From: Streptomyces chartreusis
Lineage (GTDB): Bacteria; Actinomycetota; Actinomycetes; Streptomycetales; Streptomycetaceae
Assembly: GCF_008704715.1 (NCBI RefSeq)
Contig: NZ_CP023689.1
Coordinates: forward strand, 9,176,001-9,240,000
Length of the DNA: 64,000 bases
Reading direction: 5' to 3'
Both the position numbers and the translations under genes were made by a program. How positions within the stretch are numbered: position 1 is the stretch's first letter; the number at the start of each line of letters is the position of its first letter. Positions 18,253 through 25,606 of the stretch are shown here, one piece after another. The notes below the pieces were generated by a model. That model saw only the letters and a list, made by a program, of their open reading frames with translations, had not been told where the DNA came from and ran no database searches.

Positions 18253-18801
18253 GTGATGGCTACCCCCGGCTTCCGGCCCACCCACGTCGTCCCCGGCCGT
18301 GGCATGCCCGCCTGGGAGACACCGGACCCCGCCCGGCCCACCGTGCCCCTCGACGCCTACCTGCCGGTCCAGCTCGTCGAACGACGCGGCGACTGGGGGC
18401 ACATCCTGTGCGCCAACGGCTGGTCGGCCTGGGTCGACGGCCGCTTCCTGGTCGCCGTGCCGCAGGACCCGCCCACCGCCGACGACGGCCCGCTCGCCCG
18501 CACCGCCGACCCGCGCCCGCTGCTCGCCCGGACCGAGCGGGCGCTGACCGGGTACCGGTCCGCGGTGGAGGACCTGGCGGCCGGCGGCCTGGACGGCGAG
18601 TCCTTCCACGGCCGTACGCACGGCGTGCGGGTCGGAGTCGTCCTCGACGGGGAGTCGGTGTGGCTGTACGACGCCGAGCACGGCCGGTGGGTGTACGCGG
18701 ACGGCACGCGGCTGAGCACCTACGCGACGGACGAGGCGCCCCGCGCCGAAGCGGAGCCCGGCCCCGCCCCGACCCAGGTCGTGACGCCCGATGGCCCGTG
18801 A
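18253..18801 (+). CDS. SH3-like domain protein between FHA-ABC and kinase genes
   Basis: 182 residues (an ATG one codon later is an equally good start). No signal peptide or membrane segment. Residues about 38-72 (LPVQLVERRGDWGHILCANGWSAWVDGRFLV) look like a bacterial SH3 module. The C-terminal half (VEDLAAGGLDGESFHGRTHGVRVGVVLDGESVWLYD) is unassigned. Its end overlaps the kinase start by 11 bp and it follows the transporter by 6 bp, so all three are cotranscribed. It may be an adaptor that joins kinase and transporter; that is inference from position. Confidence 0.7.
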   Translation: MMATPGFRPTHVVPGRGMPAWETPDPARPTVPLDAYLPVQLVERRGDWGHILCANGWSAWVDGRFLVAVPQDPPTADDGPLARTADPRPLLARTERALTGYRSAVEDLAAGGLDGESFHGRTHGVRVGVVLDGESVWLYDAEHGRWVYADGTRLSTYATDEAPRAEAEPGPAPTQVVTPDGP

Positions 18802-19858
18802 CACGAGCCTGTTCTCCGGCCGGCCCTCCGAGCTGATCGGCCGGCAGGTCGCCGGCTACCGCATCGAGCGCGAGATCGGCCGGGGCGGCATGGCGGTGGT
18901 CTACCGGGCGCGGGACCTGCGCCTGGAGCGCACCGTCGCGCTGAAACTCCTCGCCCCCGAGCTCGCCCGCAACGACACCTTCCGCCGCCGCTTCAGCCAC
19001 GAGTCCCGGACCGCCGCCGCGCTCGACCACCCGCACATCGTGCCCGTCTTCGAGGCGGGCGAGACCGACGGTGTCCTGTACATCGCCATGCGCTACGTCG
19101 CCGGCAGCGACCTGCGCCACCTCCTGGACCGCGAGGGTCCGCTGCCGCCCGGGACGGCCCTGCGCATCGCCGCCCAGGTCGCCTCCGCCCTCGACGCGGC
19201 CCACGAGCACGGTCTGGTCCACCGGGACGTCAAGCCCGGCAACATCCTCGTCGCGCGCGGCACCGACAGCGACCACCCCGAGCACGTCTACCTCACCGAC
19301 TTCGGCCTGACGAAGAAGTCGCTGTCCCTGACCGGCTTCACCACCGTCGGCCAGTTCGTCGGCACCCTCGACTACGTCGCCCCCGAGCAGATCTCCGGCA
19401 AGCCGGTCGACGCGCGCTGCGACGTCTACGGGTTCGCCTGCGTGGTCTACGAGTGCCTGGCGGGCCATCCGCCGTTCCGCCGCGACGACGACATGGCCCT
19501 GCTGTGGGCCCACCAGTACGACGAGCCGCCGCCCCTGACCGAGGCCCGCCCGGACCTCGCCGCGACGGTCGACGCCGTGTTCGCCGACGCGCTGGCCAAG
19601 AGCCCCGACCGGCGGCAGGACTCCTGCCTCGCCTTCGTCGCCGAACTGCGTGCCGCCGTCGCCGGGGGCACCGGGGCGGGACACGCCCCCACCGAGGTGG
19701 ACCTCCGGGTCGCGGGAGCGCGGGAGGAGCCCGCCGACGCGGGGGATTCGAGGGGGCGTGCCACCGCCGAGCCGCAGTCGAAGGAGCCGTCGCGGGAGTC
19801 CGGGCGGTACGAGCCGAAGCCGCCGCCCCGCTGGGCCGAGCCGGTCTTCCGGCGCTGA
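18791..19858 (+). CDS. Soluble Ser/Thr protein kinase (PknB/PknF type)
   Basis: 355 residues with a complete Hanks kinase domain: glycine loop GRGGMAVVY at 30-38, Lys52 in VALKLL, HRDVKPGN at 144-151, DFG at 170-172 and VAPEQ in the activation segment. The stretch after DFG (TKKSLSLTGFTTVGQFVGT) carries several Ser/Thr for autophosphorylation. After about residue 275 the tail is Pro/Glu/Arg-rich and has no transmembrane helix or sensor domain, unlike PknB or PknF. So it is cytosolic and its input is likely a protein or metabolite. Likely substrates are the FHA-ABC transporter and the SH3-like protein encoded upstream. Confidence 0.92.
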   Translation: MARDTSLFSGRPSELIGRQVAGYRIEREIGRGGMAVVYRARDLRLERTVALKLLAPELARNDTFRRRFSHESRTAAALDHPHIVPVFEAGETDGVLYIAMRYVAGSDLRHLLDREGPLPPGTALRIAAQVASALDAAHEHGLVHRDVKPGNILVARGTDSDHPEHVYLTDFGLTKKSLSLTGFTTVGQFVGTLDYVAPEQISGKPVDARCDVYGFACVVYECLAGHPPFRRDDDMALLWAHQYDEPPPLTEARPDLAATVDAVFADALAKSPDRRQDSCLAFVAELRAAVAGGTGAGHAPTEVDLRVAGAREEPADAGDSRGRATAEPQSKEPSRESGRYEPKPPPRWAEPVFRR

Positions 19859-19870
19859 ACGTCGACCCGT

Positions 19871-21166
19871 TCAGCCCTCGGTCCGCGCCGCGACCTCGCC
19901 CCGGTGCCGCAGCGGCCGCGCCAGCAGCCCGCCGAGGAACCCGGTGACCAGCCCCCACAGCAACGCCAGCCCGAAGGCGCCCCACACCTCGGGCTTCAGG
20001 AACAGCTCGCCGGCCAGATCACCGCCGAGGTCGCCGATGCCCAGCACCGACAGGCCGTAGTGCGCGGAGATCCGGCCGACGAGGCAGATCATCAGCACCG
20101 TCAGCGCCAGCGCGACCGCCATGTGCACGGCGTGCTGCCAGGCACGGATCCGCGCCGGTGAACGCCGCGCCATCACGAACGCGGCCGCCAGCAGCAGCAC
20201 CGCGTCCACGACGATCAGCCACCACACCCGCCCGTCCTGCTCGGCGAGCGTCCCGAGGTTCACCGTGGACACCTCCTTGCCGCGCAGCACCTCGTCCAGC
20301 ACATGCGGCATGGGCAGCCCGAACGGCCCGTCCACCCGTCCGTTCCAGGTCGCGCCGAGCCCGATCGTGAGGGCGAACCACACCAGGTTCGGCATCCCGA
20401 GCAGGATCACCGCGAACGTCTCCGCCGCGTGCCCGCGCGTCGCCGCGACGATCAGCCCGATCACCACGCCCAGCCCGACGTACACCAGCAACAGCACCAC
20501 CATGGCGTACGCGGCCGGCCGCACCGACTCCTGGAAGCGCAGCAGCCGCCCCGGCAACGGCGCCCCGCGCGAGACGAGCAGGGCCAGCACCAGCACACCC
20601 GCCAGCCACAGCAGCCCGAAGAACACGGTCGCCACCACGTCCGTGGTGAAGCCGATCTCGGGCGAGATGCCGAACAGGTCACCGAGGTCGCCGAGCACGT
20701 CCTGCCCGAGGTCGCGCAGGGACAGGGAGAAGGTCTGGCGGGCGGTGAAGGCCAGCACCAGCAGGGCGACCAGCCACAGTACGGCGATCCGGGCGGCCCA
20801 CCCCGCCAGCTCCCGGGCACCGGCGACCGCCCGGTGCCGCAGCGGCCACAGGAAACCGGCGGCCAGCACGAGAGCGCCGGCGAGGGTGACGGACAGCGGG
20901 ATCACGGTCAGCCCGGCATCGGACTCGGCGAGCCCTCCTGCGTTCCCCGACAGCTCGACCGTGCCGCCAACCGCCGTGACCACGGTCGCCGCGACGACCC
21001 GGGGGAAGGCGCCGTCGGGGAGGTCCGCCGCCCCGGCCGCCCACAGGCCGAGCGCCGCGACGACCACCATCGCGAGCAGCCCGGCCAGCACCACGGCGAG
21101 GGCCTGCACCCAGCCATGGGCGGCCACGGCCGGACGGGAAGGGGGCGCGACACTCACCCTGCCCAC
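19871..21166 (-). CDS. Polytopic membrane protein (streptophobe family)
   Basis: 431 residues, strongly hydrophobic, with about ten to twelve membrane segments (for example WVQALAVVLAGLLAMVVVAALGLW near the N terminus and VWGAFGLALLWGLVTGFLGGLLA near the C terminus). Loops such as DLPDGAFPRVVAATVVTAVGGTVELSGNAGG and FGLPMPHVLDEVLRGKEVSTVNLG match the streptophobe family, a group confined to actinobacteria and of unknown function. It converges with the kinase gene (12 bp between stops) and is divergent from the DUF6777-like gene. Confidence 0.75.
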   Translation of the reverse strand: MGRVSVAPPSRPAVAAHGWVQALAVVLAGLLAMVVVAALGLWAAGAADLPDGAFPRVVAATVVTAVGGTVELSGNAGGLAESDAGLTVIPLSVTLAGALVLAAGFLWPLRHRAVAGARELAGWAARIAVLWLVALLVLAFTARQTFSLSLRDLGQDVLGDLGDLFGISPEIGFTTDVVATVFFGLLWLAGVLVLALLVSRGAPLPGRLLRFQESVRPAAYAMVVLLLVYVGLGVVIGLIVAATRGHAAETFAVILLGMPNLVWFALTIGLGATWNGRVDGPFGLPMPHVLDEVLRGKEVSTVNLGTLAEQDGRVWWLIVVDAVLLLAAAFVMARRSPARIRAWQHAVHMAVALALTVLMICLVGRISAHYGLSVLGIGDLGGDLAGELFLKPEVWGAFGLALLWGLVTGFLGGLLARPLRHRGEVAARTEG

Positions 21167-21380
21167 GCTAAGCAGCGCCCGCGCGGTGCGCCCGCCGGAA
21201 GGTCCGTATGCGTCGGCTTGCGGGCGGCGCGGGATCGGAACACAGAATGGGAGCGTCGCGAAACGTCATAAAAGTGGCAGGTGCGGCGAAATCGGATCAG
21301 GCGTCGCGGGAGCTCCGTACAGCGGAAGTGGTTCCCGCAGCAGGGGACTCGCAGGAGTCCCCCGTCGGGAAGAAGGCCTC

Positions 21381-22523
21381 GTGAGCGTCGAACCTCCGTC
21401 GTCCGACCGGCCCACAGGACCGCCCTCGGGCCCTCTGTCGGGCCCCTCCCAGCCGCCGTCCGGCCCGCCCTCGCAGCCCCCGTCCGGCGGAGGCGGTACG
21501 CCGGAGCCCGGCGGCCCCGGACCCCGACGCCCCTGGTGGCGGTCGGCGCCCCGCATCGCGGCGATCACCGCCGTGGTCGTGGCCGCCGTGGTCCTCGCCG
21601 TCGTCCTCTCCCGCGGCGACGGCGACGGCGGCACCGGGCAGAGCGGCGAGGTCTTCCTCCAGGCCGCCGACAAGACGGGCCCCGACCCCTTCACCGAGTC
21701 CACCGCCAATGACAGCTCCGCCCCGCCCGCCACCCCGTCCCCGCCCACCGGGTCGACGTCTGCGAACGAGCTGCGCGGCGTCGACGGCGGCGCCCCGGGC
21801 CTGTACGGCGGCACCCGCAACACCTCCGCCTGCGACGTGGAGAAGCAGGTCGACTTCCTCCGGTCGGCGCCGGACAAGAACAAGGCGTTCGCGTCGGTCG
21901 CCCGCGTCGGCGCCGCCGACGTCCCTGCCTACCTGCGCTCGCTCACTCCCGTCCAGCTCCGCCTGGACACCCGCGTCACCAACCACGGCTACGTCGACGG
22001 AGCCGCCACCAGCTACCAGGCCGTCCTCCAGGCGGGCACCGCGGTCCTGGTCGACGACCGCGGGGAGCCCCGGGTGCGGTGTGCCTGCGGCAACCCGCTG
22101 ACCCAGCCCGTCCCCCAGCAGGGCACGCTGAAGCGGACCGGCGACTCCTGGCCGTCGTACCGCTCCTCGGACGTCGTGGTCGTGACCCCCTCGCGGACGA
22201 TCATCAACGTGTTCGTCATCTACGACGCCGCCGGCGACGAGTGGGTCGCCCGCCACCGGGGCGACGACGGCGACAAGGACCGCAAGACCCACCGCCCGGC
22301 GAAGCCCACCCCGTCGGTGAGCGCCTCGACGCCGACCACGCCGACCACTGCGGAGACCTCCACGCCCGAGAACGCGACCAGCGAGCCGACCACGAGCGAA
22401 CCCCCGACGACCGAGCCCGAAACGCCCGACACGTCCACCCCGCCGCCCCCTCCGGAAGAAGACACGACCACCACCTCGCAGTCGGCGCCCACCGAGGCCG
22501 CACCCCCGTCCCCGGAGCTGTGA
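21381..22523 (+). CDS. Membrane-anchored DUF6777-like protein with Pro/Thr tails
   Basis: 380 residues from the GTG at 21381 with AAGAAGG upstream. A Pro/Ser/Gly-rich cytoplasmic N terminus (about 60 residues) precedes one transmembrane helix (APRIAAITAVVVAAVVLAVVLS, about 55-76). An extracytoplasmic domain follows with GAPGLYGGTRNTSACDVEKQVDFLRSAPDKNKAFASV, PAYLRSLTPVQLRLDTRVTNHGY and RCACGNPLTQP, a pattern of the actinobacterial DUF6777 family. The last 90 residues are Thr/Pro/Glu-rich, like a wall-spanning linker. Function unknown; the three Cys could form a disulfide. Its frame is open far upstream, but that is a shadow of the opposite-strand membrane gene. Confidence 0.7.
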   Translation: MSVEPPSSDRPTGPPSGPLSGPSQPPSGPPSQPPSGGGGTPEPGGPGPRRPWWRSAPRIAAITAVVVAAVVLAVVLSRGDGDGGTGQSGEVFLQAADKTGPDPFTESTANDSSAPPATPSPPTGSTSANELRGVDGGAPGLYGGTRNTSACDVEKQVDFLRSAPDKNKAFASVARVGAADVPAYLRSLTPVQLRLDTRVTNHGYVDGAATSYQAVLQAGTAVLVDDRGEPRVRCACGNPLTQPVPQQGTLKRTGDSWPSYRSSDVVVVTPSRTIINVFVIYDAAGDEWVARHRGDDGDKDRKTHRPAKPTPSVSASTPTTPTTAETSTPENATSEPTTSEPPTTEPETPDTSTPPPPPEEDTTTTSQSAPTEAAPPSPEL

Positions 22524-22622
22524 CGTACGGCGCCACCTGCACTGTGACTGCGCCGCCGCGCTCTGGGTAACAGGACAGATGCAGCAGCATCCGGCCAGTG
22601 CCGGCTTCCGAGAGAGAAACGC

Positions 22623-23078
22623 ATGATCGAGCACGCGGACGGGGCAGTGATTCCTACTGGTTTCGACGTGCCCGTGGAACCACTGAGGCGGGCAGCGCAC
22701 TACAGCGGTGAACCGGGATGCATCGCCGAGGCGCGGTCCTTCGCCGCGCTGTTCCTCGGCCGGCTCAGGACCGAGTGGTGCGCCAGCATCGGCGCGCCCG
22801 TCGAGGACAAGGTGCTCCTGGTGGTCAGCGAGCTGGTCACCAACGCCGACCGGCACAGCAACGGCCCGTACATCCTGGACCTGGAGGGCACGGACGACGC
22901 GGTGTCGGTCTGCGTGTACGACAGCAGCTCCGCCCTGCCCCGCCGTTACCCCAAGGACCCCGAGCGGGTCGGCCGGCACGGCCTGGAGATAGTCCACGCG
23001 CTCGCGGCCGAGGTCGCCGTCGAGCGCGTACCGGTCGGCAAGCGGGTACGGGCGGTGCTGCGGCTCGCCGACGAGTGA
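22623..23078 (+). CDS. HATPase_c anti-sigma-type regulatory ATP-binding protein
   Basis: 151 residues. VLLVVSELVTNADRHSNGPY is the N-box and DDAVSVCVYDSSSALPRRYP, RVGRHGLEIVHALA carry the G1/G2-like motifs of SpoIIAB/RsbW-type GHKL proteins. Streptomyces carry dozens of these small ATP-binding proteins, acting as anti-sigma or partner-switch kinases. The usual N-terminal helix is present after a short leader. No sigma factor or anti-anti-sigma gene lies beside it, so its partner is elsewhere. Confidence 0.85.
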   Translation: MIEHADGAVIPTGFDVPVEPLRRAAHYSGEPGCIAEARSFAALFLGRLRTEWCASIGAPVEDKVLLVVSELVTNADRHSNGPYILDLEGTDDAVSVCVYDSSSALPRRYPKDPERVGRHGLEIVHALAAEVAVERVPVGKRVRAVLRLADE

Positions 23079-23135
23079 GCGGCGCGGCCGGAAATCCGGT
23101 GGCGGTCCGGATCCCGACCGCCCATGCTCGCCCGT

Positions 23136-23717
23136 ATGACCGATGTCACGGAGCCTGAGAGGGCGCTGCCCGCACGCACCTTCGGGTGGTGGGACATGTG
23201 GGTCGCCCCCGACGACGACCCCCGCAGCGACGGCGGCTACGTCGGAGAACTCGCGACCCTCGTCGGCTACCTCGGAGACCAGCGGCTGACGTTCGAGATG
23301 AAGTGCGCAGACCTGGACGCCGAGGACATGGCCCGCCGCTCGGTCCCCCCGTCCGACCTCTCCCTGCTGGGCCTGCTGCGCCATCTCGCCGGCGTCGAAC
23401 AGGCCTGGTTCCGCCGTGTCATGGCCGGGCAGGACATCCCCCGGCACTACCGCACCGAGGACGACCCCAACGGCGAGTTCACCGGCGCCGTACCCGACCC
23501 CGGCGTCGTCGCCGAGGCCTGGGCGACCTGGCGCTCGGAAGTCGCCTTCGCGGAGCGCTTCGTGGCCGAGGCACCGAGCCTCGACGTCATCGGCAACGGT
23601 GGCGACGAGCCGATCGCCCTGCGCGAACTGCTGGTCCACATGATCGAGGAGTACGCCCGGCACAACGGCCACGCCGACTTCCTGCGCGAGCGGATCGACG
23701 GGCGCGTCGGACAGTAG
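23136..23717 (+). CDS. DinB-family protein (DUF664 type)
   Basis: 193 residues from the second in-frame ATG (23136); the first, at 23124, would add four residues. DinB pattern: GELATLVGYLGDQRLTFEMKCADLD, LSLLGLLRHLAGVEQAWFRRVMAG with a metal His, and ALRELLVHMIEEYARHNGHADFLRERIDG with two more. This is the long form annotated as mycothiol-dependent or hypothetical in actinobacteria. Enzyme activity unknown. It is 70 bp upstream of popR on the same strand, without an obvious link. Confidence 0.82.
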   Translation: MTDVTEPERALPARTFGWWDMWVAPDDDPRSDGGYVGELATLVGYLGDQRLTFEMKCADLDAEDMARRSVPPSDLSLLGLLRHLAGVEQAWFRRVMAGQDIPRHYRTEDDPNGEFTGAVPDPGVVAEAWATWRSEVAFAERFVAEAPSLDVIGNGGDEPIALRELLVHMIEEYARHNGHADFLRERIDGRVGQ

Positions 23718-23788
23718 CCGGCCGCGATTTCCCCCAGGGCGGAACGCCGATCCCTTCCCCTCGCGCCCGGGGTTCCTAGGCTGGGAAG

Positions 23789-24247
23789 GTGAGCGAACAA
23801 GCGCCGAACGAAGCCCGCGTCATTCCCCTGCGCCCGCCGGTGGCCCGGCCCTCGGCCACGCGCCCGGGAACGACCCGCCCCGCGTCCGAACGCCCTGCCA
23901 CCGCCCCGCCGGCGACCGCCCCACCCCGGGCAGCACCCAAGGAACCCCTCTGGCGCGACCTCGTCGGCGACGTCCTGCGCCGTGAGCGCCTCGCGCAGGA
24001 GCGGACGCTCAAGGACGTCGCCGACGCCGCCCGGATCTCGATGCCGTACCTCTCGGAGGTGGAACGCGGCCGCAAGGAGGCCTCCTCGGAGGTCCTCGCG
24101 GCCGCGGCCCACGCCCTCGGGCTCGGGCTCGGCGACCTGCTGTCGCTGGCGCAGGGCGAGCTCGGCAGGGTCACCAGCCGCCGGGTGCCGGGCGGCAGCC
24201 GCGGCAGGAAGGGTTCGTCGTACGACGGGCTGTGCCTGGCGGCGTGA
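23789..24247 (+). CDS. popR: PopR/ClgR-type XRE activator of clpP genes
   Basis: 152 residues from a GTG start. The N-terminal 50 residues are Pro/Thr/Ala-rich and look disordered. The helix-turn-helix (LWRDLVGDVLRRERLAQERTLKDVADAARISMPYLSEVERGRKEASSEVL) has the VLRR-RxxxxLxxVAxxAxxSxxYLSEVERGxKEASSE signature of the ClgR/PopR family. The protein ends in LCLAA. In S. lividans, PopR activates clpP3-clpP4 and is itself degraded by ClpP1P2 through two C-terminal alanines, so accumulation signals loss of the main protease. Here the gene faces clpP4 (16 bp between stops), and a PopR-type palindrome lies upstream of clpP3. PopR rather than ClgR is inferred from that neighbourhood. Confidence 0.85.
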   Translation: MSEQAPNEARVIPLRPPVARPSATRPGTTRPASERPATAPPATAPPRAAPKEPLWRDLVGDVLRRERLAQERTLKDVADAARISMPYLSEVERGRKEASSEVLAAAAHALGLGLGDLLSLAQGELGRVTSRRVPGGSRGRKGSSYDGLCLAA

Positions 24248-24263
24248 CGGACGTGCCGGCGCC

Positions 24264-24866
24264 TCAGACCCGCACGAGGCGCCGGCTCACCACCTCGTCG
24301 GCGAGGCCGTACGCGACGGCCTCCTGCGCGGTGAACACCTTGTCGCGGTCCATGTCCGCGCGCAGCGTCGCGATGTCGTGACGGGTGTGGCGGGCCAGCA
24401 CCTCCTCGACCTGCGAGCGGATCCGGACCATCTCCTTGGCCTGGAGGGCGAGGTCGGAGATCTGGCCCCGGCTGCCCCCGGCGGCGGGCTGGCCGAGCAG
24501 CACGCGCGCGTGCTCCAGCACGAACCGCCGCCCAGGATCCCCTCCGGCCAGCAGAACGGCGGCCGTGGAGGCGGCCTGCCCCACGCAGAACGTGGAGATC
24601 GGCGCCTGCACGTACGTCATCGTGTCGTAGATGGCCATGAGCGAAGTGAACGAGCCGCCGGGGGAGTTGATGTAGATCGCGATCTCGTTCTCCGGCGCCG
24701 AGGACTCCAGGTGCAGGAGCTGCGCGATGACGACGTTGGCGACGCCGTCGTCGATCTCGGTGCCGAGGAAGATGATCCGCTCCGACAGCAGCCGGCTGAA
24801 CACGTCCGAGGAGCGCTCGCCGTGCGCGGTCCGCTCGATCACGTACGGAATCGTGTAGTTCCCCAT
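24264..24866 (-). CDS. clpP4: ClpP-family peptidase subunit lacking the catalytic His (ClpP4 position)
   Basis: 200 residues from the ATG at 24866, one base after the upstream clpP stop. It has the ClpP fold (RIIFLGTEIDDGVANVVIAQLLHLE, YINSPGGSFTSLMAIYDTM) with Ser100 in GQAAST and Asp171 in ADMDRD. The histidine of the triad is missing: the ARIMMHQP motif reads ARVLLGQP, with Gly125 in its place. The substitution is plain in the DNA (GGC codon). This subunit should not cleave on its own; it may form the second ring with ClpP3, as paired ClpPs do, and shape the chamber or docking sites. Which of the pair is called P3 or P4 is by order only. Confidence 0.85.
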   Translation of the reverse strand: MGNYTIPYVIERTAHGERSSDVFSRLLSERIIFLGTEIDDGVANVVIAQLLHLESSAPENEIAIYINSPGGSFTSLMAIYDTMTYVQAPISTFCVGQAASTAAVLLAGGDPGRRFVLEHARVLLGQPAAGGSRGQISDLALQAKEMVRIRSQVEEVLARHTRHDIATLRADMDRDKVFTAQEAVAYGLADEVVSRRLVRV

Positions 24867-24867
24867 G

Positions 24868-25506
24868 TCACAGCCCCATCCGTCGCTTCGAGGCGGCCGG
24901 GCGGACGTCCGCGAGGGACTCCAGGACCCGGTCCACCATGCCGTACTCCCTGGCCTCCTCGGCCGTGAACCAGCGGTCCCGGTCACCGTCCCGGGCGATG
25001 GCCTCCGGGGTCTGGCCGGTGTTCTCGGCGATGAGCCGTTCCATGGTCACCTTGGTGTGGTCCAGGTTCTCCGCCTGGATCTCGATGTCGGCGGTGGTGC
25101 CGCCGATGCCCGCGGACCCTTGGTGCATCATGATCCGGGCGTTCGGCAGGGCGTACCGCTTGCCGGGCGTGCCGCCGCAGAGCAGGAACTGGCCCATGCT
25201 GGCTGCGAATCCCATGGCGAGGGTCGACACGTCGTTCGGGATCAGCCGCATGGTGTCGTAGACGGCGAGCCCCGCGTGCACCGAGCCGCCCGGGCTGTTG
25301 ATGTACAGGCTGATGTCGGTGCGCGGGTCCTCCGCCGACAGCAGGAGCAGCTGGGCGCAGATCCGGTTCGCGGACGCCTCGGTGACCTCGGTGCCGAGGA
25401 ACACGATGCGCTGGCCGAGCAGTTGGGCGGCGAGATGGTCGTCGAACCGCGTCGGCGGGGCGTCGCCCTCCTCGGCACGCGGCGCGAGCGTCGAGAGTGG
25501 AGTCAT
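24868..25506 (-). CDS. clpP3: ATP-dependent Clp protease proteolytic subunit (ClpP3 position)
   Basis: 212 residues after GAGGAGA. The complete triad is present: Ser103 in MGFAASMGQ, His128 in RIMMHQG and Asp173 in ARDGDRD. The handle region and oligomer helices look normal. The N-terminal 20 residues are an acidic propeptide-like leader. It is the first gene of the clpP3-clpP4 operon. In Streptomyces this second ClpP pair is silent unless ClpP1P2 fails, when PopR builds up and activates it. The upstream palindrome at 25577-25591 fits that control. Confidence 0.92.
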   Translation of the reverse strand: MTPLSTLAPRAEEGDAPPTRFDDHLAAQLLGQRIVFLGTEVTEASANRICAQLLLLSAEDPRTDISLYINSPGGSVHAGLAVYDTMRLIPNDVSTLAMGFAASMGQFLLCGGTPGKRYALPNARIMMHQGSAGIGGTTADIEIQAENLDHTKVTMERLIAENTGQTPEAIARDGDRDRWFTAEEAREYGMVDRVLESLADVRPAASKRRMGL

Positions 25507-25576
25507 CGGTTCTCCTCGTGGTGATGGATGCCGGTGACTCCACTGTTGACCTCGGGCGATGCCGACGGCGGATTTC

Positions 25577-25606
25577 TCTGCCCTCGGCAGATCAGCTGAC
25601 GGCAGA
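25577..25606 (-). promoter_or_regulatory. PopR-type tandem palindrome upstream of clpP3
   Basis: 25577-25591 reads TCTGCC-CTC-GGCAGA, a perfect inverted repeat that matches exactly the TCTGCC-3N-GGCAGA site I recall for S. lividans PopR. Immediately next to it, 25592-25606 reads TCAGCT-GAC-GGCAGA, the same site with a degenerate left half, giving a tandem arrangement. It lies 71-100 bp upstream of the clpP3 start. The second unit covers the last codons and stop of the epoxide hydrolase gene. Confidence 0.8.

Noticed and set aside
15430..18804. A 1124-codon open frame on the - strand across the FHA-ABC operon
   Set aside because: It is antisense to three genes with clear motifs; its composition is Gly/Gln/Asp/Val-rich repeats typical of antisense frames in GC-rich DNA, and it has no recognisable domain.
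20303..21271. Open frame on the + strand over the streptophobe-type gene
   Set aside because: Gln/Arg/His-rich antisense pattern; the - strand frame has regular membrane helices.
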